Positions 1 to 8,159 of a stretch of DNA of 57,928 nt are shown here, piece by piece. The stretch is taken from positions 1-57,928 of the forward strand of contig CAMYKI010000007.1 of assembly GCA_947258985.1 (NCBI GenBank). Direction: 5' to 3'. Under the pieces are notes generated by a model, which saw nothing but the letters and a program-made list of their open reading frames with translations, was not told where the DNA came from and made no database searches. A program made the position numbers and the translations under genes. Numbering within the stretch: the first letter of the stretch is position 1; each line of letters begins with the position of its first letter. The stretch comes from an uncultured Acidimicrobiaceae bacterium (GTDB lineage Bacteria > Actinomycetota > Acidimicrobiia > Spongiisociales > UBA5794).

Positions 1-1662
1 CCCGGCAGTGATGTCGCTGGCCCACTGACCAAGCAGGTCGGTGACGCCGGCGTGGCACACCGCCGCAGCGAACCGGTCCGTTTGGCCGATGAGCCAAGAG
101 ACGAGGTATCCGCCGTAGGAGCCGCCGACGATGGCCATGCGGTCCTCATCGACAAATCCTTGCCTGATCAGGTGGTCGGTCGCAGCCATGATGTCGGCCG
201 CAGGCTTGTCGCCCCACGCTCCCCGAATCGAGCGAGTGAACTCGTCACCGAACGAGTCAGAGCCGTGGAAGTTGACCGACACCACTACGTAGCCTGCTGC
301 GGCAAACGCTTGAGTGTTCCAGCGCCAGTGCCACGAGCCCCCCGATGCGTTGTGCGGACCCCCGTGGATGTTGTGCACCAACGGCCACTTCTTCTTCCGA
401 TCGAACCCGGGCGGATAGACGATGTGGGTTTGGATAGGAACTCCGTCTGCTCCCGAGAACGTGAATTCACCCACGCTGCCGAGTTGAAGTGTGCGGAGTG
501 CCGCTTCGTTGAACGCCCCGACGCGGCGCACGCCGCTTTCGTCGATCACGGCAACATCCGCCGGATAAGCGGGGGTCTCCGTTCTGAGCCAAACAGGACC
601 TGCTGTGGGGCGCGGGCCGTGGGCATACTCACCCGCCGTTACCTGAGTCGGAGCGGACGCACCCGGTGGGAGCAGGAACACAGCCATGCTTCCTTCGCTG
701 CCTGCGTGCAGCACGATGTCGCCATCGGCGGTGTATTCCCAGCCGCCGGCGGAGCGGTCCCAGTCTGTTGCCAGGCCGTACTCCTCGCCTGTTTGGCGAT
801 TGTGCTGGACTAGTTCCACGTGGGCGGCGTAGTAGTCCGGTTCCCGCTGCACCCCATAGGTGAGATAGCGGCCGTCCGGGCTGAAGCGCGGACGGGACTG
901 CTGGGCCGGAAGACGCGGCGGCGACGTGAGCTGCACCGGCGCAGCCCCGTCCAACCGGACCGTGTGGACGGCGAACTGGAAGCGATCGTGTGGCGGGGGA
1001 GCGATATCGATACAAAGTGCAATTTCGAGACCGTCGGGGGAGATATCGAATGTCCCGGCGGGGCTATCGAGGGTTATCAGACTGTCCAGGCCGGGGGTGA
1101 GATCGGTGAGCGCACCGGTGGCGAGATCGAGATGGAACAGATGGTGGATCTCTCCGCCGACCAGCCATCGCTTCCAGTATCGGTAGATCCGGTCCTCGGT
1201 CACGACGGGCTCGGTCGGAGTCTCGCGGCGCCGTTCGATTTCCTCCGAGGTGGCGTCAACGCTGGTGAATCCGCGTAGAAGCGGTACGGCGAGGATCAGC
1301 CCTGAGCCGTCTGGCAGCCATTTGGCGGCCGCAACGCCGAGCGGGAAGTCCGTGCAGCTTTCGGCCTCGCCACCGTCAAGTTTCATGATGTGGAGCTGCG
1401 GCTTGGCGCCGTCCTTGCGGAGGAAAACGACTGCGTCTCCGTCTGGCGCCACAGCCGGCTCGGTACTCGAAGCTGCCGAACTCGTCAGAGGCACCTTCGA
1501 GCCGTCCGCGGTGACCCGCCAGAGGCGAGTCACTCCTTCGTTCTCTTCGACGTCGAATTCGGTAACCGGCACGATGGCGAAACTGCCATCGTGGCACGGT
1601 TCTGGCTGGCCCACCCGCCGTAGGGCCCAGAGGTCGGTGGGAGTCAGTGTTGTTGGCTTCAT
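1..1662 (-). CDS. S9 family serine peptidase (acyl-aminoacyl peptidase/POP-like), 3' end outside window
   Basis: The frame is open from an ATG at 1662 to the left edge, about 554 codons, so the C-terminus is missing. The first ~390 residues contain WD/beta-propeller-like segments with repeated S-P-D-G or A-P-D-G turns, as in the propeller of prolyl oligopeptidase relatives. The last part shows the alpha/beta hydrolase fold with HGGPH (oxyanion region) and GGSYGG around the nucleophile Ser near residue 515 (codon at 118-120). Catalytic Asp and His would lie beyond the edge. Members are cytoplasmic peptidases cleaving short or N-acylated peptides. I see no signal peptide. It is divergent from the DinB-like gene at 1727, sharing a 64 bp intergenic region. 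Confidence 0.9.
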   Translation of the reverse strand, partial: MKPTTLTPTDLWALRRVGQPEPCHDGSFAIVPVTEFDVEENEGVTRLWRVTADGSKVPLTSSAASSTEPAVAPDGDAVVFLRKDGAKPQLHIMKLDGGEAESCTDFPLGVAAAKWLPDGSGLILAVPLLRGFTSVDATSEEIERRRETPTEPVVTEDRIYRYWKRWLVGGEIHHLFHLDLATGALTDLTPGLDSLITLDSPAGTFDISPDGLEIALCIDIAPPPHDRFQFAVHTVRLDGAAPVQLTSPPRLPAQQSRPRFSPDGRYLTYGVQREPDYYAAHVELVQHNRQTGEEYGLATDWDRSAGGWEYTADGDIVLHAGSEGSMAVFLLPPGASAPTQVTAGEYAHGPRPTAGPVWLRTETPAYPADVAVIDESGVRRVGAFNEAALRTLQLGSVGEFTFSGADGVPIQTHIVYPPGFDRKKKWPLVHNIHGGPHNASGGSWHWRWNTQAFAAAGYVVVSVNFHGSDSFGDEFTRSIRGAWGDKPAADIMAATDHLIRQGFVDEDRMAIVGGSYGGYLVSWLIGQTDRFAAAVCHAGVTDLLGQWASDITAG

Positions 1663-1690
1663 GTCGGCAAACTTAGCGGCCGGAAGACCC

Positions 1691-1719
1691 TGGACAGAAC
1701 GTCTGCAACCGTGTACGAC
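1691..1719 (+). promoter_or_regulatory. Probable leaderless promoter of the DinB/ClbS-like gene
   Basis: TGGACA (1691-1696), a 17 nt spacer and TACGAC (1714-1719) lie 7 nt before the ATG at 1727. There is no Shine-Dalgarno sequence, so transcription probably starts at or next to the start codon. The -35 is good and the -10 is weak. Confidence 0.4.
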
Positions 1720-1726
1720 TGCCCAC

Positions 1727-2224
1727 ATGGCAAGGCCCAAGGACAAAAGCCATCTTCTGGATCAGATGGAGCGGAGCTTCACCGCCCTCTCTGCCGAAGT
1801 AGATGAGCTCCCGCTTGAATCCAGGATCGCACCCGGGGCCTGCGAGGCGTGGTCGGTCAAGGATCTCCTTGCCCATCTCGACGCCTGGCATGAGATGTTC
1901 CTTGTCTGGGAGGCAGCGGGTTCGGCCGGGGACAAACCTGACATGCCGGCGCCCGGGTTCACCTGGAAGGACACGCCCGCGCTCAATGAGGCGATATACC
2001 GTAGGACCCGGGACGACAGCTATGGCGACGTGGTCGCCCGTCTCGGCAACTCGTACCAGCGTGTGCGCAGGATCCTGGGGGGATACGATCCGGAGGACCT
2101 TGCGACCAAGCAGCGATTTGAGTGGACGGGGACGACGTCGGTGCTGAGCTACGCCGTTTCGGCCACCTCCTCCCACTACGAGTGGGCACGCAAGCTCATC
2201 CGTGTCTACAGCAAGAGCTTCTAG
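1727..2224 (+). CDS. DinB/ClbS (DfsB)-like four-helix-bundle protein
   Basis: This is a 165-residue protein. The N-terminal half has the family-like pattern of a long helix followed by EAWSVKDLLAHLDAWHEMFLVW, with His and Trp positions typical of ClbS/DfsB (DUF1706) and DinB-superfamily proteins. A C-terminal SHYEWARK helix carries another His. DinB-like bundles often bind a metal or act as thiol-dependent transferases, and ClbS hydrolyses the colibactin cyclopropane. The actual substrate here is unknown. The start was chosen at the ATG at 1727 because the reading frame upstream runs antisense through the S9 peptidase and the family motif begins just after it. It stands alone, with cimA convergent downstream. 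Confidence 0.75.
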   Translation: MARPKDKSHLLDQMERSFTALSAEVDELPLESRIAPGACEAWSVKDLLAHLDAWHEMFLVWEAAGSAGDKPDMPAPGFTWKDTPALNEAIYRRTRDDSYGDVVARLGNSYQRVRRILGGYDPEDLATKQRFEWTGTTSVLSYAVSATSSHYEWARKLIRVYSKSF

Positions 2225-2345
2225 AAGGCGCCCGGCCCGCAAAAAGGGAAAGAACCGGGGTCCGTGCGTTCTGGCGCACACCACTTCGAAATGCCGGAGC
2301 AGGGTCCCCAGGAACCAGGAGACAGGATCGGCGAGAAGGGGAGGG

Positions 2346-3953
2346 TTAGGCCGGGTTCGGCTGGTTGTCGTTGCCGTTGCCGTTCCTGCCGACATGCCGC
2401 AGTAGACCGATTACCAGGCCCTCCACAACAGCCTTCCACGAAGCGTCGATGATGTTCTCGTGGACGCCGACGGTGCCCCACGCCGTTTCGACATCGGCGT
2501 GTTCGCAGAGAACGCGAACCCGGGCGCTCGTCCCATCGCTGGAGTCGAGGTCGCGGACCCTGTAGTCGGTCAGGTGGATGTCGGCGACCTCCGGGTAGGT
2601 GCGTCGCAGGGCAGCCCGCAGCGCCCTGTCGAGAGCACTCACCGGCCCGTCGCCTTCGCGGGTGGTGACCACACGTTCGTCTCCAACGTGTACCTTGACC
2701 GTAGCTTCCGCAACAACTTCACCACCGCGGTGCTCCACATAAACCCGGTATGACTCGAGTTCGAAGAAGTCCTGTTCCCAGCCCTGGGCTTCCCGGAGGA
2801 GGAGCTCGAACGACCCATCGGCCGCTTCGAACTGATAGCCGAGGTGCTCGAGTTCCTTGATCCTGTCGACCACGGCCTGCGCGTCGGCGGAGGTTAGTTT
2901 CAGTCCTTGCGCCTTCGCCTTTGCCAGGACTGTCGAACGTCCCGCCAGTTCCGAAACCACCACCCGCGTGGCATTCCCCACATTGTCGGGGTTCATGTGC
3001 TCATAGGCGTCGCTCTTTCGGGCGAGTGCGGACGTGTGCAATCCGGCCTTGTGAGTGAACGCTGACGAACCCACATACGGGATGTGAGGGTCCAGCGTTA
3101 GATTCACGAGATCGGCGAGATGATGCGAAACGGTCGTCAGCCGGGAGAGCCTGTCTTCGGGGATCGTCTCGATACCCATCTTGAGCGACAGATTGGGGAT
3201 CAGCGAGCACAGGTCGGCGTTGCCGGTCCGTTCTCCGTAGCCGTTGATACATCCCTGGACCTGGTGGACGCCTTCGAGCACAGCAGTGATCGAATTGGCG
3301 ACGGCCATCCCGGTGTCGTTGTGGAAGTGACAGCCGAGTGTGGCGTTGCCGAGACCTTCCCCTACTTCGCCAACGATTCGTTGCACATCGTGAGAGAGAA
3401 AGCCGCCGTTGGTGTCGCACAGAACGAGACGCTCGGCCCCCGCTTCGTGAGCGACTCGCAATGCCGCCATGGCGAAAGCCGGGTTGGCGCGGTAGCCATC
3501 GAAGAAGTGCTCGGCGTCGAAGAAGACCCGTCTGCCCTGAGAGCGAAGGTATTCGACGGAGTCGCCGATCATGGCGACGGCTTCGTCTAGATCGGTGCGG
3601 AGCGCATGTTCGACGTGGTAATCCCATGTCTTGCCCACGAGGCAGATGACTTCGGTATCGGCGGCCAGCAGGGCTGCCAGTTGTGCGTCGTTCTCCGGTC
3701 GGTCGTTGGCCTTGCGGGTCGCACCGAAGGCCACGAGCGTCGATGTGTGCAGGTCCAGCTCGGTCTTGGCGCGCCGGAAGAACTCGTCGTCCTTCGGATT
3801 GGCGCCCGGCCACCCTCCCTCGACATAGGCGACACCGAGGCCGTCGAGGAGGTTCGCCACTTTGAGCTTGTCACGCGCCGTCAGCGAAATTCCCTCCTGC
3901 TGGGTGCCGTCGCGGAGGGTTGTGTCATAGATTTCGACTGGGCGGGTACTCAT
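2346..3953 (-). CDS. cimA: (R)-citramalate synthase / 2-isopropylmalate synthase family
   Basis: This 535-residue protein has the full architecture of the LeuA/CimA family: a TIM-barrel DRE-TIM domain starting at YDTTLRDGTQQEG (catalytic Arg and Asp), H-x-H in GCHFHNDTG (metal ligands), GYGERTGNADL, a communication domain, and a C-terminal LeuA-type allosteric domain. The GTQQEGIS signature and the length point to the TIGR00977-type citramalate synthase, which condenses pyruvate and acetyl-CoA in threonine-independent isoleucine synthesis. The Ile-rich leader upstream supports this over LeuA. The start at 3953 is set by CAGGAG 8 nt upstream. The longer in-frame start at 4010 lies upstream of the terminator hairpin and is rejected. 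Expression is likely controlled by attenuation. Confidence 0.9.
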   Translation of the reverse strand: MSTRPVEIYDTTLRDGTQQEGISLTARDKLKVANLLDGLGVAYVEGGWPGANPKDDEFFRRAKTELDLHTSTLVAFGATRKANDRPENDAQLAALLAADTEVICLVGKTWDYHVEHALRTDLDEAVAMIGDSVEYLRSQGRRVFFDAEHFFDGYRANPAFAMAALRVAHEAGAERLVLCDTNGGFLSHDVQRIVGEVGEGLGNATLGCHFHNDTGMAVANSITAVLEGVHQVQGCINGYGERTGNADLCSLIPNLSLKMGIETIPEDRLSRLTTVSHHLADLVNLTLDPHIPYVGSSAFTHKAGLHTSALARKSDAYEHMNPDNVGNATRVVVSELAGRSTVLAKAKAQGLKLTSADAQAVVDRIKELEHLGYQFEAADGSFELLLREAQGWEQDFFELESYRVYVEHRGGEVVAEATVKVHVGDERVVTTREGDGPVSALDRALRAALRRTYPEVADIHLTDYRVRDLDSSDGTSARVRVLCEHADVETAWGTVGVHENIIDASWKAVVEGLVIGLLRHVGRNGNGNDNQPNPA

Positions 3954-3973
3954 GCGAGCGCTCCTGGATAACG

Positions 3974-3996
3974 AAAACCCCCCGCAGTGCGGAGGG
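3974..3996 (-). terminator. Attenuator terminator before cimA
   Basis: Read on the minus strand, an 8 bp stem (CCCTCCGC / GCGGGGGG, one T-G pair) with loop ACT is followed at once by TTTTCGTT. It lies 20 nt before the cimA start codon and downstream of a short Ile-rich leader ORF, so it can switch cimA off inside its own transcript. Confidence 0.8.
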
Positions 3997-4004
3997 TCGC
4001 AGGG

Positions 4005-4032
4005 GCGCACACGCCGATATACGGCGTGGCGC
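4005..4032 (-). promoter_or_regulatory. Leader hairpin between the cimA leader stop codon and the terminator
   Basis: On the minus strand the arms CGGCGT (4022-4027) and ACGCCG (4011-4016) pair around a 5 nt loop, extended by GCGC/GCGC (4029-4032 with 4005-4008). Its 3' arm contains GTGCG (4010-4006), which can instead pair with CGCAC in the ascending arm of the terminator (3991-3987). This gives the three-arm layout expected for an antiterminator switch. The folding is inferred by eye. Confidence 0.55.
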
Positions 4033-4068
4033 CTATCTAATTGCGATGATGCTGGTGCGGCCTTTCAT
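4033..4068 (-). CDS. cimA leader peptide (11 aa, MKGRTSIIAIR)
   Basis: A short ORF of 11 codons plus TAG reads MKGRTSIIAIR, with three Ile codons in a four-codon stretch (ATC ATC GCA ATT) near its end. It lies between a promoter and an intrinsic terminator in front of citramalate synthase, an isoleucine pathway enzyme. There is no ribosome-binding site, but the promoter -10 is 8 nt upstream, so translation would be leaderless. Ribosome stalling at the Ile codons under starvation would be the sensing event. Confidence 0.75.
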   Translation of the reverse strand: MKGRTSIIAIR

Positions 4069-4076
4069 GGTTGTGG

Positions 4077-4105
4077 AGTATGGACCACGAGCCACTGCTG
4101 GTCAA
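4077..4105 (-). promoter_or_regulatory. Promoter of the cimA leader transcript
   Basis: On the minus strand, TTGACC (4105-4100), a 17 nt spacer and CATACT (4082-4077) are followed after 8 nt by the leader-peptide ATG. This gives a near-consensus housekeeping promoter with a predicted start at or next to the leader start codon. Confidence 0.65.
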
Positions 4106-4283
4106 ACGCTGCCCACTCGGTCGCAACGCGGTTGGGACGGATGGCCCTCAGCTAGTCCCCAATGTCCCATATCGCGAGGGACGTCCGCCTCCGGGCCTTT
4201 GTCCCCGCCGGAATGGACAGGTTGGCTCTGTAACACGTCGGTCCCCTCTGGAATGATCGCATTAACGCATTCGCATATGCGGG

Positions 4284-4303
4284 CTTGTGAATTCCTTCAC
4301 AAG
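4284..4303 (+). promoter_or_regulatory. CRP/FNR-family-like operator (TGTGA-N6-TCACA)
   Basis: A perfect 8 bp inverted repeat, CTTGTGAA TTCC TTCACAAG, contains TGTGA-N6-TCACA, which is the CRP consensus half-site spacing. It lies about 60 nt upstream of the Mo-oxidoreductase start and is the best candidate for control of that operon, perhaps by cAMP or redox/oxygen status through a Crp/Fnr-family factor. No such regulator is encoded in the window. Confidence 0.6.
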
Positions 4304-4320
4304 AACGAGGAAAGGGAACC

Positions 4321-4357
4321 AGGTCGGTTTCTCGGAAATAGGTCGGAAGAAGGTCGG
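4321..4357 (+). repeat. Three AGGTCGG direct repeats upstream of the Mo-oxidoreductase gene
   Basis: The heptamer AGGTCGG occurs at 4321, 4340 and 4351, between the palindromic operator and the start codon at 4364. The spacing is 19 and 11 nt. This could be a second regulator's binding site or chance. The last copy overlaps the ribosome-binding region. Confidence 0.3.
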
Positions 4358-4363
4358 ATAATC

Positions 4364-6655
4364 GTGGCACGAGTCAAACTCGATATCACACGTCGTTCAT
4401 TCTTGAAAGGCAGCGCTGCCGCCGGTGGTCTGGCGCTAATGGCCCCAACCAACTCCCTGGGCACCGCAGCAGGTGTCTTTTCGGCCGATCAACCCTGGTA
4501 CCGCGAAGGAACCATCGAAACGACCTACAACGTCTGTGACATCTGTCCGTGGCGATGTGGCGTGGTGGTGCACTCGGTAGACGGCGTTGTTCGCAAGATC
4601 GACGGCAACCCATTGGATCCCAAGAGCCGCGGCATGTTGTGTGCCCGGGGCCAGGGTGGCGTTTCTTTCATGTACGACCCGGATCGGCTTCAGTCTCCGA
4701 TGATCAGGACCGGGGAGCGGGGCTCCGGCCAGTTCAAGGAGGTTTCGTGGGAAGAAGCACTGGACTACACCGCCGCCGCCCTGCTGCAGGTCAAAGACAA
4801 ATACGGTGAGGAAGCTCTTGCAGTGTTCGGCCACACATCCGGCGACCACTGGTTTGCGGACTACTTCGCACAGGCATGGGGCACGCCGAACGCAGCCAAG
4901 CCGTCGTCGTCGCTGTGTCTGAGTCCTCGCGACGAAGCAGCAACGCTCACCTACGGCTCGGCCGTCGGTGGTCACGAGCCCGTCGATTGGGATGGAATCG
5001 AAGCGATGACCTTCATCGGTAGCCACATCGGCGAAGATGCGCGCAACACGATGATGCAGGACTTCGCCAACGCCCACGCCCGCGGTGCGAAGGTGATCGT
5101 CGTCGACCCTCGCTTCTCGAGTGTCGCCGCCAAGGCGGACTACTGGCTGCCGATAAAGCCGGGCACAGACACCGCACTCATGCTGGCGTGGATGAACGTT
5201 CTCATCAACGAGAACCTCTACGACAGCGCGTATGTCGACGAATGGACCCAGGGGTTCGATCAGCTGGCTGCTCACGTATCCGAGTTCACTCCCGACTGGG
5301 CGGCCGGAATCACCGACCTGCCGGCCGCCCAGATTCGGGAGGCGGCGCAAGTTATGGGCGCCAACCTCCCCCGCGCCGTTGTCGTCCCCGGTCGCCATAC
5401 CACCTGGTACGGAAACGACTCCCAGCGGATGCGGTCCACCTACCTCGTCAACACTCTCCTCGGGGCCTATGGCCGTGAGGGGGGGATGTACTTCAACAAG
5501 TCGGCATATCTCGATGACTATCCGCTCCCACCGTGGACCATCACCGGCAGCTCCGGCGGATGTTCCGCCGAACCGGGCGAAGAGACCGCCGAGTTGCCCC
5601 TGGGGCCGACAGGGAAGGTGCGTGCCGACGGTGCTCGCGAGACATTCATGCGGGGTCCCACGGCACTCCAGGAACTGATCGACCCCATGATCACCGGAGA
5701 GCCCTATCCCATCAAGGGGCTCATGGCATATGGCTGCAACCTCCTCCACTCCGTACCCAACCCGCAGCGGACCCTCGAGGCGCTCAAGGCTCTCGAATTT
5801 GTCGTCGCTATCGACGTACTCCCGCAGGAGCACATCGCATGGGCCGATGTTGTCCTCCCCGAGGCTACGTACCTGGAGCGGTACGAGGACCTGTGGAAGG
5901 TCCCTCACAAGACGCCCTACATCGCCATGCGCGAGCCTGCAGTGGAGCCTTTGTACGACTCCAAGCCCGGCTGGTGGATCTCCCGCGAGCTCGGTATGAG
6001 AGTTGGTCTCGAGGATTATTACAAGTGGGAGACCATCGAGGAATTCATCGACAAACGCCTGGTCTCTGTGGGATCCAGCCTGGAGAAGATGCGGGAGCAG
6101 GGCGGCATAATAATCCAGAGCGGCAAGCCCTATCTCGAGGACTTCGGCGACTCATCGCCATTCCACACTGCCACCGGCAAGATCAACCTGTACTCCGAAG
6201 AACTCGCCGAGGCAGGGCACGACCCGATGCCGGTGTACGAACCGATCGACGAACCACCGGTCGGCTATTTCAGGCTGCTCTACGGCCGGAGCCCGGTGCA
6301 CACGTTCGCCAAAACCCAGAACACGCCCTTGCTGAGTGATATGGACCCGGAGAACGAGGTTTGGATCAACGCCGACGCTGCCGAAGAACTCGGCATCGAG
6401 GACGGCCAGTACGTAATGCTGGAGAACCAGGACGGGGCGACGGACGGTCCCGTGAAGGTCAAGGCAACCCAGCGCATCAGAAACGATGCGGTCTATATGG
6501 CCCACGGATTCGGGCACGCCTCGCCCGGCCTGACCAGGGCCAACGGCCGCGGCGCCAGCGACACCAAGCTGCAAACCCGGTACAAGCTCGACCCGATCAG
6601 CGGGGGAGCAGGGATGCGAGTCAACTTCGTCAGACTCACGACGGAGGGGGTGTGA
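4364..6655 (+). CDS. Tat-exported molybdopterin oxidoreductase, catalytic subunit (PhsA/PsrA/FDH superfamily)
   Basis: This 763-residue protein starts at a GTG preceded by AGAAGG. A twin-arginine signal (TRRSFLKG, residues 9-16) with a hydrophobic stretch predicts export of the folded enzyme. Cys 58, 61, 65 and 93 (C-x2-C-x3-C-x27-C) bind a [4Fe-4S] cluster. Molybdopterin-binding segments follow. The predicted Mo ligand is Cys 185 (SSSLCLSPRDEA). Formate dehydrogenases have Sec/Cys followed by His at this point, and here Leu follows, so formate is less likely than a sulfur oxyanion or polysulfide. Size is close to thiosulfate reductase PhsA. Operon partners are an Fe-S subunit, a cytochrome b and a rhodanese lipoprotein. 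The substrate is inferred only. Confidence 0.85.
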   Translation: MARVKLDITRRSFLKGSAAAGGLALMAPTNSLGTAAGVFSADQPWYREGTIETTYNVCDICPWRCGVVVHSVDGVVRKIDGNPLDPKSRGMLCARGQGGVSFMYDPDRLQSPMIRTGERGSGQFKEVSWEEALDYTAAALLQVKDKYGEEALAVFGHTSGDHWFADYFAQAWGTPNAAKPSSSLCLSPRDEAATLTYGSAVGGHEPVDWDGIEAMTFIGSHIGEDARNTMMQDFANAHARGAKVIVVDPRFSSVAAKADYWLPIKPGTDTALMLAWMNVLINENLYDSAYVDEWTQGFDQLAAHVSEFTPDWAAGITDLPAAQIREAAQVMGANLPRAVVVPGRHTTWYGNDSQRMRSTYLVNTLLGAYGREGGMYFNKSAYLDDYPLPPWTITGSSGGCSAEPGEETAELPLGPTGKVRADGARETFMRGPTALQELIDPMITGEPYPIKGLMAYGCNLLHSVPNPQRTLEALKALEFVVAIDVLPQEHIAWADVVLPEATYLERYEDLWKVPHKTPYIAMREPAVEPLYDSKPGWWISRELGMRVGLEDYYKWETIEEFIDKRLVSVGSSLEKMREQGGIIIQSGKPYLEDFGDSSPFHTATGKINLYSEELAEAGHDPMPVYEPIDEPPVGYFRLLYGRSPVHTFAKTQNTPLLSDMDPENEVWINADAAEELGIEDGQYVMLENQDGATDGPVKVKATQRIRNDAVYMAHGFGHASPGLTRANGRGASDTKLQTRYKLDPISGGAGMRVNFVRLTTEGV

Positions 6656-6656
6656 C

Positions 6657-7430
6657 ATGGCCGACTACGCATTCCTCCTCGATCTAGGACGCTGCATCGG
6701 ATGCCAGGCATGTGTTGCCTCGTGCAAGGTCGGAAACGAACTGGGCGAAGGCCAGCAATACATCGAGCTGGTCGAGAAGACCCACGGCGAGTTCCCCAAC
6801 CTCACGGGTGGGTGGGACAACCATCGTTGCTTCCACTGCACCGACGCCGATTGTGTCTCGGTGTGCCCCACGGGCGCCCTCTTCAAGGAAGACGGTCTCA
6901 CCCGGCTCGACCGATCCGCATGCAGCGGGTGCTCGTATTGCACCGAAGCCTGCCCCTACGACGTACCCGTCATGTGGGAAGGAAAGTCCAGCAAGTGCGA
7001 CGGCTGCGCATCGACCGTGTCCGCCGGCGGTAGCCCGTGGTGCGTCGGCACCTGCCCGAGCAACGCCCTCGAATACGGGCCTCGCGAGGAGATCCAGGCC
7101 GAGGCGCACAGGCGGGCTGAAGCGATCCGGGACCGCTATCCGAACGCTCAGGTCTATGGGGAGACTCAGGCCGGTGGGCTCGGAATGCTCGTCGTCATGC
7201 CGGATGATCCGGAGCTACTCGACATCCCGCAGGATCCCAAGACCCCGTTCATGGCCGAGGCGTGGCAGAAGGTTGTCCAACCGGGCGCAGTCGTTCTGAC
7301 CCTTGGTGCGGCCGTGCTCGCCGGGGTAGGTGGCGTCATCTCGCGCCGCAGACATCAGGAGGAGTTGGTGATTCTCGAAGCCGAAGGAGTCGTCGACGAC
7401 GTTGAGAAGACCGAAGAGGAGGAGGGCTGA
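6657..7430 (+). CDS. Four-[4Fe-4S] electron-transfer subunit with C-terminal membrane anchor
   Basis: This 257-residue ferredoxin-like subunit carries 16 cysteines in four cluster motifs: CIGCQACVASC, CFHCTDADCVSVC, CSGCSYCTEAC, and C-x2-C-x11-C-x3-C. The C-terminal third has the GETQAGGLGML region and a single hydrophobic helix (about residues 205-228), as in formate dehydrogenase-N beta subunits. It would pass electrons between the catalytic subunit and the cytochrome b at the outer face of the membrane. It has no signal of its own and is expected to travel with the Tat-bearing catalytic subunit. The gene begins 1 nt after the catalytic gene's stop codon, with GGAGGGGG upstream. Confidence 0.9.
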   Translation: MADYAFLLDLGRCIGCQACVASCKVGNELGEGQQYIELVEKTHGEFPNLTGGWDNHRCFHCTDADCVSVCPTGALFKEDGLTRLDRSACSGCSYCTEACPYDVPVMWEGKSSKCDGCASTVSAGGSPWCVGTCPSNALEYGPREEIQAEAHRRAEAIRDRYPNAQVYGETQAGGLGMLVVMPDDPELLDIPQDPKTPFMAEAWQKVVQPGAVVLTLGAAVLAGVGGVISRRRHQEELVILEAEGVVDDVEKTEEEEG

Positions 7431-7431
7431 C

Positions 7432-8112
7432 ATGGGAACACGTGAACCACTCCACGACAGGGAAGTCCTGCGCTACCGCAAACGCCCCCGCATCGTCCAC
7501 GCCATGCTGGCGAGCTCGTTCCTGCTCTTGTTGCTCTCCGGTCTCGTCATCTTGTGGCCGGCCCTCTCCGGCCTGGCCGCCGGCGGTTGGACCCGATGGC
7601 TCCATCGGGTTGGCGCGGTGATCTTCATGGCCGTCCCATTCGTCTACTGGTTTGCCGACCGGGACGGCGCCAAGGAACTCATGGTTGACTCCTTCAAGTA
7701 CGACCGGGACGACTATCGCTGGTTCAAGCGATTCTGGTCCTACGCGTTCGGCCACACGGCCAACATGCCAAAGCAGGGAAGGCTGAACGCCGGGCAGAAG
7801 ATGCACCACGCATCTGTGATGTTGCTATCGGCATCGATTGTCGCTTCCGGCCTCATCATGTGGTTCTTCATGCCGTCGCTGGGACCGTCGCTCCAGGCAT
7901 GGGTCGTCGTCATCCACGATCTCTCGATGCTGGCGCTGACGCTGCTCCTGGTAGGCCACCTGTACTTCACATTCGTCTACAAGGCCTTGTCCGGAATGAC
8001 CCGTGGCTACATCGACGCCGACGACGCACGCCTAGAGCATGCCAAATGGGTCGAGGAGTTAGAGCAAGAAGCGGCCGCTGCCGCTGAAGAAGAGACAACC
8101 GAGAAGGTTTAG
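7432..8112 (+). CDS. Cytochrome b subunit, FdnI/PhsC type (quinone interaction)
   Basis: This 226-residue membrane protein has four main hydrophobic helices. Histidines suited to b-haem ligation sit in RPRIVHAML, RWLHRVGAV, MHHASVML and VVIHDLSML/VGHLYF. This matches the di-haem gamma subunits of formate dehydrogenase-N and thiosulfate reductase, which exchange electrons with the menaquinone pool. The start at 7432 follows GGAGGAGGG. An in-frame start 10 codons earlier is rejected because it lies inside the previous gene. The Glu/Ala-rich C-terminal tail is cytoplasmic. Its position 1 nt after the Fe-S subunit makes a three-subunit membrane complex very likely. Confidence 0.87.
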   Translation: MGTREPLHDREVLRYRKRPRIVHAMLASSFLLLLLSGLVILWPALSGLAAGGWTRWLHRVGAVIFMAVPFVYWFADRDGAKELMVDSFKYDRDDYRWFKRFWSYAFGHTANMPKQGRLNAGQKMHHASVMLLSASIVASGLIMWFFMPSLGPSLQAWVVVIHDLSMLALTLLLVGHLYFTFVYKALSGMTRGYIDADDARLEHAKWVEELEQEAAAAAEEETTEKV

Positions 8113-8159
8113 AACAGAGGATCCGGCACGTTCGGATCGCATCAACGAAAGGGAAAACC

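Noticed and set aside
52..813. Plus-strand ORF of 253 codons
   Set aside because: Low-complexity, motif-free translation antisense to the S9 peptidase, which has clear catalytic motifs.
3954..4010. N-terminal extension of cimA to 4010
   Set aside because: It would begin upstream of, and read through, the terminator stem; CAGGAG at the correct distance supports 3953.
3920..4363. Long N-terminal extension of the Mo oxidoreductase to 3920
   Set aside because: It runs antisense through cimA, its leader and the operator; the Tat signal starts at the GTG at 4364.
4436..5908. 490-codon minus-strand ORF
   Set aside because: Antisense to the Mo oxidoreductase, with no family motif and biased composition typical of high-GC shadow frames.
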